Assembly: GCA_016711345.1 (NCBI GenBank)
Contig: JADJTD010000001.1
Coordinates: 2,232,001-2,296,000, forward strand
Length of the DNA: 64,000 nt
Direction of reading: 5' to 3'
Origin: Chloracidobacterium sp.
GTDB taxonomy: Bacteria; Acidobacteriota; Blastocatellia; Pyrinomonadales; Pyrinomonadaceae
In this document: positions 35,091-42,717 of the stretch, piece by piece
Numbering within the stretch: position 1 is the first letter of the stretch
Layout: each line of letters begins with the position of its first letter
Program-made: the position numbers and the translations under genes
The notes under the pieces: model-generated
Databases searched by the model: none
Seen by the model: only the letters and a program-made list of their open reading frames with translations
What the model was told of the DNA's origin: nothing

Positions 35091-36332
35091 ATGAAAGCTG
35101 TAAAACAGATGAGCAATTGGGACGTTGAAAAAATTAGAAGGGATTTTCCGGTGCTGTCGCAGACGGTGAATGGCAAGCCACTCGTCTATCTCGATAACAG
35201 CGGTTCGTCACAGGCTCCGCAGATCGTGATTGACCGCGGCACGAAATACCTCTCCGAAGAGCATTCGAATGTTCATAGAGGCGTGCATTACCTTTCGCAA
35301 CACGCAACTACCGCCTACGAAGCCGCACGCGAAAAGATCAAACGCTTTATCAACGCGAAAGAGGCAAAAGAATGCATCTTCGTACGCGGAACGACTGAGG
35401 GGATTAATCTGGTCGCTTATTCGTACGGACAGAAGTTTATCGGCGAGGGCGATGAGATCATCGTTAGCCAGATGGAGCATCACTCGAACATCATACCGTG
35501 GCAGATGGTCGCAGAAGAAAAAGGAGCGAAGATCCGCGTGATACCGATGAATGAACGCGGTGAACTTATCATCGACGAATACGAAAATCTGCTCAATGAG
35601 CGGACAAAGATGGTTGCGGTTGCCCACGTTTCAAATTCTCTGGGAACGATAAATCCGATCAAGGAAATGATCGCTACGGCACACAAATTCGGCGTGCCGG
35701 TTTGTGTCGATGGCGCTCAGAGCGTGCCGCATTTTCCTGTTGATGTACAAGATCTCGACTGTGATTTCTTTGCTTTTTCGGGACACAAAATGTATGGCCC
35801 GACTGGTAGCGGCATTCTTTATGGAAAAAAAGAATGGCTAGAAAAAATGCCGCCATATCAAACAGGCGGCGGAATGATACGCACAGTTAGTTTTGAGGGA
35901 ACTACGTTCGCAGGCTTGCCGGATAAATTCGAGGCCGGCACGCCGGCTATCGCTGCTGGCATCGGTTTGGGCGCTGCTGTTGACTATCTCAATTCGCTGG
36001 ATTTTGCAGCGGCAGCTGCCTATGAACACGAGCTTCTCGAATACGCAACGCAGCGTTTGTCCGATATCCCGGGCGTTAAGATTATCGGTACGGCAGCAAA
36101 CAAAGCATCGGTATTGTCATTTACAATTGACGACATCCATCCGCACGACATAGGCACGATCCTAGATCAATCAGGGATCGCGATCCGCGCCGGCCATCAT
36201 TGTGCGCAGCCTGTGATGGAATTCTTTGATGTTCCGGCGACTGCGCGAGCATCGTTTGCGTTCTACAATACCCGCGAAGAGATTGATGAAGTGGCTGACG
36301 CAGTGCAAAAAGTTATTGAGGTCTTTGCCTAG
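35091..36332 (+). CDS. sufS: Cysteine desulfurase SufS
   Basis: SufS is a PLP enzyme that takes sulfur from cysteine as a persulfide for Fe-S assembly. This 413-residue class-V aminotransferase-fold protein has the PLP lysine K233 (FSGHKMYGPTG), the acceptor cysteine C371 (RAGHHCAQPVM) and the usual N-terminus (DVEKIRRDFPVLSQTVNGKPLVYLDNSGSSQ). The ATG at 35091 has GGAAGG six bases upstream; Met7 is an alternative. It completes the SufBCDS set; the sulfur relay SufU is encoded after the next gene. Confidence 0.96.
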   Translation: MKAVKQMSNWDVEKIRRDFPVLSQTVNGKPLVYLDNSGSSQAPQIVIDRGTKYLSEEHSNVHRGVHYLSQHATTAYEAAREKIKRFINAKEAKECIFVRGTTEGINLVAYSYGQKFIGEGDEIIVSQMEHHSNIIPWQMVAEEKGAKIRVIPMNERGELIIDEYENLLNERTKMVAVAHVSNSLGTINPIKEMIATAHKFGVPVCVDGAQSVPHFPVDVQDLDCDFFAFSGHKMYGPTGSGILYGKKEWLEKMPPYQTGGGMIRTVSFEGTTFAGLPDKFEAGTPAIAAGIGLGAAVDYLNSLDFAAAAAYEHELLEYATQRLSDIPGVKIIGTAANKASVLSFTIDDIHPHDIGTILDQSGIAIRAGHHCAQPVMEFFDVPATARASFAFYNTREEIDEVADAVQKVIEVFA

Positions 36333-36338
36333 AACTTA

Positions 36339-36354
36339 TGTGAGTTACATCACG
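36339..36354 (+). promoter_or_regulatory. CRP/FNR-like palindrome before fhs
   Basis: TGTGAgttacaTCACG matches the CRP half-site pattern TGTGA-N6-TCACA at nine of ten positions. If used as a class II activator site, the -10 would be CACAAT (36376-36381) and transcription would start at or next to the ATG at 36388. No CRP gene is in the window, so this stays a motif call. Confidence 0.4.
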
Positions 36355-36387
36355 TTTCTTAAAATTTGACTGTGGCACAATTCAAGC

Positions 36388-38088
36388 ATGCATACAGACC
36401 TCTACATAGCTCAACACGCAATATTACGGCCGATTCAGGAGATTGCCGAACAGCTCGGTCTCGGCTCCGATGATATTGATATGTACGGCAGCCCGTATAT
36501 TGCCAAAGTCCGTCTTAACGTAATTGAGAAGTTCAAAGACCGGCCAAATGCCAAGTATATTGACGTTTCGGCGATCACGCCGACGCCCCTTGGCGAAGGC
36601 AAATCGACCACGCTGATCGGTTTGGGCGAGGCGATGAAGCATCTCGGTAAACGCGCCGTTGTGACGATGCGCCAGCCGTCGCAAGGCCCAACATTTGGCA
36701 TAAAGGGCGGCGCTGCCGGCGGCGGCAACGCACAGGTCGTGCCAATGGAAACCTTTAATCTCAATCTTACCGGTGACATACACGCCGTTACTGCAGCAAA
36801 TAATCTGCTTGCGGCGATGACGGACAACAAACTGCTTCGCGGCAACCCACTCAACATCAATCCGCACAGCATAACCTGGAAACGCGTAGTAGACACAAAC
36901 GACCGTGCGTTGCGAAAGATCATCATCGGCCTTGGCGGACGCATGGAAGGCGGCATTCCGCGTGAGACCGGTTTTGATATAACGGTCGCGTCCGAGGTGA
37001 TGGCGATACTTGCTTTGACGACGTCGCTTCAGGACATGCGAAAGCGTTTTGGACGCATCGTCGTTGGAATGACGCATGATAAAAAGCCGGTTACGGCCGA
37101 AGAGATCGGTGCCGCCGGGGCGATGACCGTTTTGATGCGCGATGCAATACGGCCGACGATCATGCAGACGCTTGAAAATACGCCGGCGCTCGTGCATGCT
37201 GGGCCGTTTGCAAACGTGGCTCACGGTAATAGCAGCATTCTCGCGGACCTGATCGGTATAAAGACTGCCGATTACCTAATGACCGAATCTGGTTTTGGCG
37301 CGGATATCGGTGCGGAAAAGTTCTTTAACATAAAGTGCCGTTACAGCGGCCTCAAGCCTGACGCATGTGTCATAGTTGCGACGATCAGAGCTCTAAAATC
37401 ACATAGCGGCAAGTACAAGATCGTTGCCGGAAAGCCGCTGCCGCCTGAAATGCTGGAAAATAACGTAGCTGATGTTGAGGCAGGTGCGAGCAATCTGCGA
37501 AAGCAAATTGAGAACATCAGGATCCACGGCGTAACACCGGTGGTAGCGATCAATGCTTTTGAATCCGATCATCCGGAGGAGATCGAGGCTGTGAAGCGCA
37601 TTGCAATTGAAGCTGGCGCACTCGGAGCTGCGGTTTCGACACATTGGGCCGATGGAGGAAAAGGTGCGGTCGAACTTGCGGAGATGGTTATTGACGCCGC
37701 GAATCAGCCGCACGAATTCAAGTTTCTCTACGATCTGGACCAGTCGATAAAGGCAAAGATCGAGACGATCGCGACGAAGATATACGGAGCGGATGGTGTC
37801 AGCTACGAGCCATACGCTGAACAGCAGATCGCAACCTACGAAGCGAACGGCTTTGGTAATTTGCCGATTTGCATGGCAAAAACACACCTTAGCCTTAGCC
37901 ACGATCCGACATTAAAGGGTGCTCCGACGGGTTTTACGCTGCCGGTTCGCGAGGTTCGTGCGAGCGTTGGGGCGGGCTTTATTTATCCGATCTGCGGCGA
38001 CATGCGAACGATGCCGGCACTCCCTGAACATCCCGCCGCCGAGCATGTTGATATTGATAAAGATGGAAATATCACTGGCTTATTCTGA
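36388..38088 (+). CDS. fhs: Formate-tetrahydrofolate ligase
   Basis: The enzyme joins formate to tetrahydrofolate with ATP, giving 10-formyl-THF for purine and fMet synthesis. The 566-residue product shows the P-loop TPTPLGEGKSTT, TMRQPSQGPTFGIKGGAAGGG, GDIHAVTAANNLLAAMTDN, WKRVVDTNDRALR, ESGFGADIGAEKFFNIKCR and the C-terminal ICGDMRTMPALPEHPAAEHVDID. No Shine-Dalgarno sequence precedes the ATG, and the candidate -10 lies only seven bases before it. It sits between sufS and sufU, breaking the suf operon. Confidence 0.97.
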   Translation: MHTDLYIAQHAILRPIQEIAEQLGLGSDDIDMYGSPYIAKVRLNVIEKFKDRPNAKYIDVSAITPTPLGEGKSTTLIGLGEAMKHLGKRAVVTMRQPSQGPTFGIKGGAAGGGNAQVVPMETFNLNLTGDIHAVTAANNLLAAMTDNKLLRGNPLNINPHSITWKRVVDTNDRALRKIIIGLGGRMEGGIPRETGFDITVASEVMAILALTTSLQDMRKRFGRIVVGMTHDKKPVTAEEIGAAGAMTVLMRDAIRPTIMQTLENTPALVHAGPFANVAHGNSSILADLIGIKTADYLMTESGFGADIGAEKFFNIKCRYSGLKPDACVIVATIRALKSHSGKYKIVAGKPLPPEMLENNVADVEAGASNLRKQIENIRIHGVTPVVAINAFESDHPEEIEAVKRIAIEAGALGAAVSTHWADGGKGAVELAEMVIDAANQPHEFKFLYDLDQSIKAKIETIATKIYGADGVSYEPYAEQQIATYEANGFGNLPICMAKTHLSLSHDPTLKGAPTGFTLPVREVRASVGAGFIYPICGDMRTMPALPEHPAAEHVDIDKDGNITGLF

Positions 38089-38180
38089 ACTCACACTGCC
38101 GTTCGTAAGGGGTTATAATAGAAAACTCGATCACAGTTTGCTCGCGCAAATCATGAATATTCTTTTTTTAGCAATTATAG

Positions 38181-38630
38181 ATGTCAGAACTAAACGAACT
38201 TTATCAAGACACAATACTCGATCACAATAAGAATCCGCGAAACTTTCGCGAGATCGAGAATGCAGACAGATCGGCCGACGGTAAAAATCCGCTGTGCGGT
38301 GACGCCTTGCGTGTGTATGTTGACATGGACGGCGACACGGTTATAGATGTGTCGTTCAAGGGGTCGGGCTGTGCGATATCGAAGGCTTCGGCATCGATGA
38401 TGACGCAGGCTGTCAAAGGGAAAACAAAAGACGAAGCCGAGGTTATCTTTAATGAGTTCCACAAAATGGTCACCGGCGAACTCAACATCGAAACAGACGA
38501 TAACCATCTCGGAAAGCTGAAGATATTTGCTGGAGTGTTGGAATTTCCTGCTCGCGTTAAATGTGCGAGTCTGTCCTGGCATACTCTGAATGCAGCCCTG
38601 TCCGGCGAAGAAGTTATTTCGACGGAATAA
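38181..38630 (+). CDS. sufU: Zinc-dependent sulfurtransferase SufU
   Basis: SufU accepts sulfur from SufS and passes it to the SufBCD complex. The 149-residue IscU-fold product has DHNKNPRNF, the zinc-site residues in NPLCGDALRVYVDMDGD, FKGSGCAISKASASMM and FPARVKCASLSWHTL, the arrangement of SufU rather than the scaffold IscU. A perfect TATAAT at 38114-38119 lies upstream but without a good -35 box. The upstream gene fhs separates it from sufS. Confidence 0.94.
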   Translation: MSELNELYQDTILDHNKNPRNFREIENADRSADGKNPLCGDALRVYVDMDGDTVIDVSFKGSGCAISKASASMMTQAVKGKTKDEAEVIFNEFHKMVTGELNIETDDNHLGKLKIFAGVLEFPARVKCASLSWHTLNAALSGEEVISTE

Positions 38631-38645
38631 AACTTTAAGCCCCAG

Positions 38646-39233
38646 ATGCAAACCAGTTTATTCAGTTTTGAAACACGGAGGGACTATTTGCCGTGGGCAT
38701 TGATGTTGGTTGCTGTGATGACAGCAATGATCGCCCTGTACTTTCAAGGCCGTGTCTGGTGGTGTGAGGCGGGCGATTATTCGCCGTGGGCCTGGGATAT
38801 TTGGTCAAAACATAATTCGCAGCATCTTATAGACCCATATTCATTCACGCATGTGCTTCACGGTGTTATTGAATTTTGGCTCATCGGGTTGATCTTTCCA
38901 AGAGTTAAATTTGCCTTGCGACTGCTTATCGCGGTGATGATCGAAGGCGCTTGGGAAATTGCGGAAAACTCAAGCTATGTCATCGACCGTTACCGCGAAG
39001 CAACTATCTCGCTTGATTATTTTGGCGACTCGATCCTGAATTCGATGTCGGACATGTTTTGTTGTGCGACTGGATTTGTGATCGCTTATAAACTGCGGTT
39101 TTGGAAATCGCTGGTGTTGTTTCTTGTGACCGAGGCAGCCTTGATCTTCTGGATACACGACAGCTTACTAATAAACATCATCATGCTGTTATATCCGATC
39201 GATGCCATCAAAGCATGGCAAATGCCGCACTGA
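38646..39233 (+). CDS. DUF2585-like membrane protein
   Basis: This 195-residue polytopic membrane protein resembles the UPF0314/DUF2585 family: early helix (WALMLVAVMTAMIALYFQGRVWWC), WSKHNSQHLIDPYSFTHVLHGVIEFW, VMIEGAWEIAENSSYVIDRYREATISLDYFGDSILNSMSDMFC and two or three further helices. No biochemical role is known for this family. It follows sufU by 15 bases and ends 12 bases before a convergent gene. Confidence 0.8.
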   Translation: MQTSLFSFETRRDYLPWALMLVAVMTAMIALYFQGRVWWCEAGDYSPWAWDIWSKHNSQHLIDPYSFTHVLHGVIEFWLIGLIFPRVKFALRLLIAVMIEGAWEIAENSSYVIDRYREATISLDYFGDSILNSMSDMFCCATGFVIAYKLRFWKSLVLFLVTEAALIFWIHDSLLINIIMLLYPIDAIKAWQMPH

Positions 39234-39245
39234 TTTTGAAACAGT

Positions 39246-40037
39246 TTAACGTTCGCCGCGAGCGGCCTCGACCTGGCTTTCGAGATCTACCGCGAGTTTG
39301 CGTGAACCGGGCTGGTCAAACGTCTCTATCCAGCGCAAGGTCTCATCCAGCACACGCAATTGATATTCAGGCCAATTCGGATTGCCTGCGACAGAACCAA
39401 ATGAACCATTGTAATAGGCCGTGCGTGGCGGCCGCGTTTTGTCCGTGATCTTTGGATCGACGGAGAGCATTATTGTTGGAATGCCGCTTTGTTCGATCGC
39501 TCGGGCGGTGATGCCAAGCGTTTGGTGACACAGACGCGAAGTCGGAATCAAAAGTGCTGCCTGAACGTCATAACGATGCAGACGTTCGGCAATATTTGGA
39601 GCAAGTTCATCAGCAATTCGAGCAGCGTTTGGTATATAACTGCTGATGCTCCACCAGACATTGTTGAGGCCGCCTATAACACTGTTTGATTGATATTCGA
39701 GCAAGCGGTCAATTGGAATTTGTGAGTTTCGGTCTTCTCTTATTGCTTTAGCGTCATAGCCTTTTGCAGAGTAACGCAGATCAGCGGCTTCGACCTCGAC
39801 CGGTATTTCAAGATAATTTAGATCGCCGTCGCGAGCGTCCGTATCAAACGGATCCATTCCATCGATGTATGCCCCGGCGGAAGAAATGAGAGCAAGATTG
39901 AGCATCGGTAAAGCACGCCGTGCCGGAGTAAAAGGCGCATGAATATTCTCGACCCACGGATAATTCGCGAGCGCGTCATTTGCCTTCCATCGGGAAAAAC
40001 GACTAGAGACATCACTCATTTTTTCAATAAGTTCCAT
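39246..40037 (-). CDS. Glycine/sarcosine/betaine reductase selenoprotein B-like protein lacking Sec
   Basis: This 263-residue protein resembles the GrdB/PrdB-like family found widely outside glycine fermenters. It has FTPARRALPMLNLALISSAGAYIDGMDPF split by the usual D-rich loop, a QIPIDRLLEY segment, VIGGLNNVWWSISSYIP and the active-site region PTSRLCHQTLGITARAIEQSGIPTIMLS. Family members commonly read TPGUPVCHQT with selenocysteine or Cys; here the U position is Ser and only the Cys of CHQ remains. Activity is uncertain. It is followed on the same strand by nothing and preceded, five bases upstream, by a small membrane protein gene. Confidence 0.7.
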   Translation of the reverse strand: MELIEKMSDVSSRFSRWKANDALANYPWVENIHAPFTPARRALPMLNLALISSAGAYIDGMDPFDTDARDGDLNYLEIPVEVEAADLRYSAKGYDAKAIREDRNSQIPIDRLLEYQSNSVIGGLNNVWWSISSYIPNAARIADELAPNIAERLHRYDVQAALLIPTSRLCHQTLGITARAIEQSGIPTIMLSVDPKITDKTRPPRTAYYNGSFGSVAGNPNWPEYQLRVLDETLRWIETFDQPGSRKLAVDLESQVEAARGER

Positions 40038-40042
40038 AACGA

Positions 40043-40573
40043 TCAGACCTTAAATTCCTTAGAGAAATCGTAAACATCGGATGTGGCCGGTTTTGCCGTT
40101 CCGAATTTGCGATTTGAAATAATAAAAAATGCCAGCAAGGCAGCGATCATAGCCGCAAACAAGATCCAAACTGAATACTCATGCAGCGTATTAAACTGGA
40201 TCTTAAGCGGATCATCTGCGGCTAGTTCATCTATCGGACGCCCCATTTGAGCACGTACAGAAGAAAGCCAAAAACCGATCAAGAATTGTCCGGCTGCACA
40301 GGCTGCTCCAATCAAAAGCAACAGAAATCGCTCTGTCCAAAGCCAGAATTTGTTTATGCTCGAAACCCCAACCAGCGACGACAAAATCATCAGCGTCGCA
40401 ACAACCAGGCCGCTGTAATTGAGCAACGCAAGCGAACCTCCAACTACCGAACCGGCCAATTCTCGCTGCTGCTGTAGCACCGAAAAGGCAACTTGCGCAA
40501 TTCCAATAAAGAAAACTGCAGCCCCGAGCCAGAGGCCCAGCAGTAAGAGCCGAATATCGGAGAAAAACTTCAT
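40043..40573 (-). CDS. DUF4149 (TMEM205-like) membrane protein
   Basis: This 176-residue protein has four hydrophobic helices (LLLLGLWLGAAVFFIGIAQVAF, LLNYSGLVVATLMILSSLVG, WTERFLLLLIGAACAAGQFLIG, LHEYSVWILFAAMIAALLAFFII) and the DUF4149 pattern of a loop with FNTLHEYS before the last helix. The role is unknown. The gene lies directly upstream of the GrdB-like gene on the minus strand, divergent from the polysaccharide region. Confidence 0.75.
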   Translation of the reverse strand: MKFFSDIRLLLLGLWLGAAVFFIGIAQVAFSVLQQQRELAGSVVGGSLALLNYSGLVVATLMILSSLVGVSSINKFWLWTERFLLLLIGAACAAGQFLIGFWLSSVRAQMGRPIDELAADDPLKIQFNTLHEYSVWILFAAMIAALLAFFIISNRKFGTAKPATSDVYDFSKEFKV

Positions 40574-40630
40574 ACAGCCGCCGTTTACAAGCCCTTATTA
40601 TCCAGCTTTTAAAGCCAAAGGGCAAAAGCC

Positions 40631-41857
40631 GTGAGCCGTGGATCTATGGTAACCTCTCTGTATCGACTTCTGATGGAGCCCGACCTCAAAAAAATTTACG
40701 ACGAACTTTATGCTTACTGCGACAGCGAAGATTTCGCCGGATACGATCCTTTCGACGGACTCAACAGTGTTTTGTTTCAATGGACACCACTGAAACATTT
40801 TGCAAAAACACGGCTGGCGTGGCTTCAGATGGTAAAACGTTCGCCGCTAAATTTGCGGCCTGTTCTATATGTGCCAACAGGCGTGAATCCGAAGGGTTTA
40901 GCATTATTCGCACTTGCCGAAATCTCCCGTTTTCGAAAAACTGAAGATGCTAAACACTTAGGAAATGCTCGCTTGCTGTTAGACAGATTGCTTGAGACTA
41001 AGATCGTCGGAAAAACAGAAGACAGCAAGCTGACGACATCCTTTGGTTACAATTTTGATTGGCAGTCGCGCGTGTTTTTTGCTCCTGTCGGAACACCAGC
41101 TATTGTACCCACGGCATTTGCATCTCAAGCGTTTATCGCAGCATATGATACTTTCAACGACGAACAATATATGGCCGTCGCTAGCGAGATCTGCGACTTC
41201 ATTCTAAACAGTCTGAACCGAACCATCGAAACAGACGATGAAGTTTGCTTTAGCTATACGCCGGTCGATAAGAGTGTAATATTTAACGCAAGCCTGCTCG
41301 CCGGCGAATCACTAGCACGGGTTGGAGCGATCACAGGCAACCGGGAGTTTCTCGAAATGGCAGCAAAGACGGTGAGGTTTGTAACACGCCGTCAACGGAG
41401 CGACGGTGCCTGGGTTTATGGCTCGAAAGATTCTCAGGCATGGGTCGATAATTTTCACACAGCATATGTTCTGCAATCGCTTCACCGCATTACAAGTTCA
41501 ATTCCCGATCTTCATGATGAAACAAACACGGCTATCAAAAAAGGTGTGAACTTTTGGCTCAACAATTTCTTCCTCTATGACGGTACGCCAAAATACTACG
41601 ACAAATCGATTTATCCGGTAGATATTCACTCTTCCGCTGTCGCTATTGCAGCGTTGTGCGAGCTAAGTGTCCTCGATGATCGAATGCTGCAGATGGCACG
41701 AAAAACTGCGGAATGGACAATAGAAAATATGCTAGACCCAGAAGGATATTTCTATTACCGGCGTCGAAAAAACAGTGTCGTTAAGACACCTTTCATGCGT
41801 TGGGGGCAGGCGTGGATGGCGTATGCTTTGGCGCATTTGATCGAAAGCAACAAATAG
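40631..41857 (+). CDS. (alpha/alpha)6-barrel protein, glycoside hydrolase-like
   Basis: This 408-residue protein consists of repeated helix pairs (LARVGAITGNREFLEMAAKTVRFV, VDNFHTAYVLQSLHRITSSI, VAIAALCELSVLDDRMLQMARKTAEW) with aromatic loops (RSDGAWVYGSKDSQAWVDNF, DPEGYFYYRRRKNSVVKTPFMRWGQAWMAYAL), the look of six-hairpin glycosidases and terpene-cyclase-like folds. Such proteins recur in exopolysaccharide clusters; the substrate is unknown. It starts at the GTG at 40631, or at the ATG at 40646. It is first in a plus-strand run with a methyltransferase and asparagine synthase. Confidence 0.75.
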   Translation: MSRGSMVTSLYRLLMEPDLKKIYDELYAYCDSEDFAGYDPFDGLNSVLFQWTPLKHFAKTRLAWLQMVKRSPLNLRPVLYVPTGVNPKGLALFALAEISRFRKTEDAKHLGNARLLLDRLLETKIVGKTEDSKLTTSFGYNFDWQSRVFFAPVGTPAIVPTAFASQAFIAAYDTFNDEQYMAVASEICDFILNSLNRTIETDDEVCFSYTPVDKSVIFNASLLAGESLARVGAITGNREFLEMAAKTVRFVTRRQRSDGAWVYGSKDSQAWVDNFHTAYVLQSLHRITSSIPDLHDETNTAIKKGVNFWLNNFFLYDGTPKYYDKSIYPVDIHSSAVAIAALCELSVLDDRMLQMARKTAEWTIENMLDPEGYFYYRRRKNSVVKTPFMRWGQAWMAYALAHLIESNK

Positions 41858-41862
41858 AACTG

Positions 41863-42717
41863 ATGGAAAATGCGATCAAAGATTTTTGGCAGTCGCATCC
41901 TTGCGGAGCAGATCTTGTTGGCGATCTGAATGAGAAAACGCGCGCGGAATACGAAGATTTTTTTCAACGCTATGATGATTACCGATACTCGACCGAGCCG
42001 CACATTCTTTCAAATCTCGATCGTGTTGATTTTTCCGGCAAGAGGGTTTTAGAGATTGGCCTCGGTCAGGGCGCCGATTCCGAGCAGATCGCAAGACGTG
42101 GCGGCATATTTTCCGGAGTTGATCTTACAGACGAAGCCGTCAAAAGGACCAGGATGCGCTTTTCGCTGCATAGCCTTTCGCATGAAAGGATCGAGCAAGC
42201 GTCGGCGCTTGAGTTGCCTTTTGCGGATGATTCCTTCGATATTGTCTTTAGCCATGGCGTGCTGCATCATATTCCCGAGATCAAGGTTGCTGAAAAAGAA
42301 ATATATCGCGTGTTGAAACCAAATGGCCAGCTTGTCATCATGCTCTACGCAAAGCGGTCGCTGAATTATCTACTTAGCATTTCCGGCCTGAGAAGGTTGG
42401 GTTTGCTCGGGCTTTACGGGCTAGGAGTAAAGGCCGACGGCATCTACGGCGAGCATCTAGACAATGCTAGAAAGATTGGCATATGGAAATATCTTTCGAT
42501 GAAAAATTTCATCAATGTCAGCACGGACGGGCCTTTCAATCCATATTCAAAAGTGTATGGACTCGATGATGTGCGGACCGATTTCCACCATTTCGAGGTC
42601 GTGAAAGCCGATCAGCATTTTATGCACGCTCCGCCACTGAACGTAAAATGGCTTCCACTCGCCGGACTTCTAGGATGGCATTTGTGGGTTTGGATGAGGC
42701 CTCGAAAAGATAGTTAA
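41863..42717 (+). CDS. SAM-dependent class I methyltransferase
   Basis: This protein has 284 residues from the ATG at 41863. The Rossmann SAM-binding motif is VLEIGLGQGADSEQIA (near residue 63), followed by motif II FADDSFDIVFSHGVLHHIP and the post-motif AEKEIYRVLKPNGQLVIMLY. The C-terminal 90 residues contain a lid-like region (SGLRRLGLLGLYGLGVKADGIYGEH). It abuts asnB without a gap, and both belong to the glycan region, so it may methylate a sugar or a small precursor. Confidence 0.88.
   Translation: MENAIKDFWQSHPCGADLVGDLNEKTRAEYEDFFQRYDDYRYSTEPHILSNLDRVDFSGKRVLEIGLGQGADSEQIARRGGIFSGVDLTDEAVKRTRMRFSLHSLSHERIEQASALELPFADDSFDIVFSHGVLHHIPEIKVAEKEIYRVLKPNGQLVIMLYAKRSLNYLLSISGLRRLGLLGLYGLGVKADGIYGEHLDNARKIGIWKYLSMKNFINVSTDGPFNPYSKVYGLDDVRTDFHHFEVVKADQHFMHAPPLNVKWLPLAGLLGWHLWVWMRPRKDS

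Noticed and set aside
36424..37224. A 266-codon minus-strand frame
   Set aside because: It is antisense to formate-tetrahydrofolate ligase, whose motifs are intact.
39246..40037. Selenocysteine insertion in the GrdB-like gene
   Set aside because: No in-frame TGA occurs; the position reads as a Ser codon.
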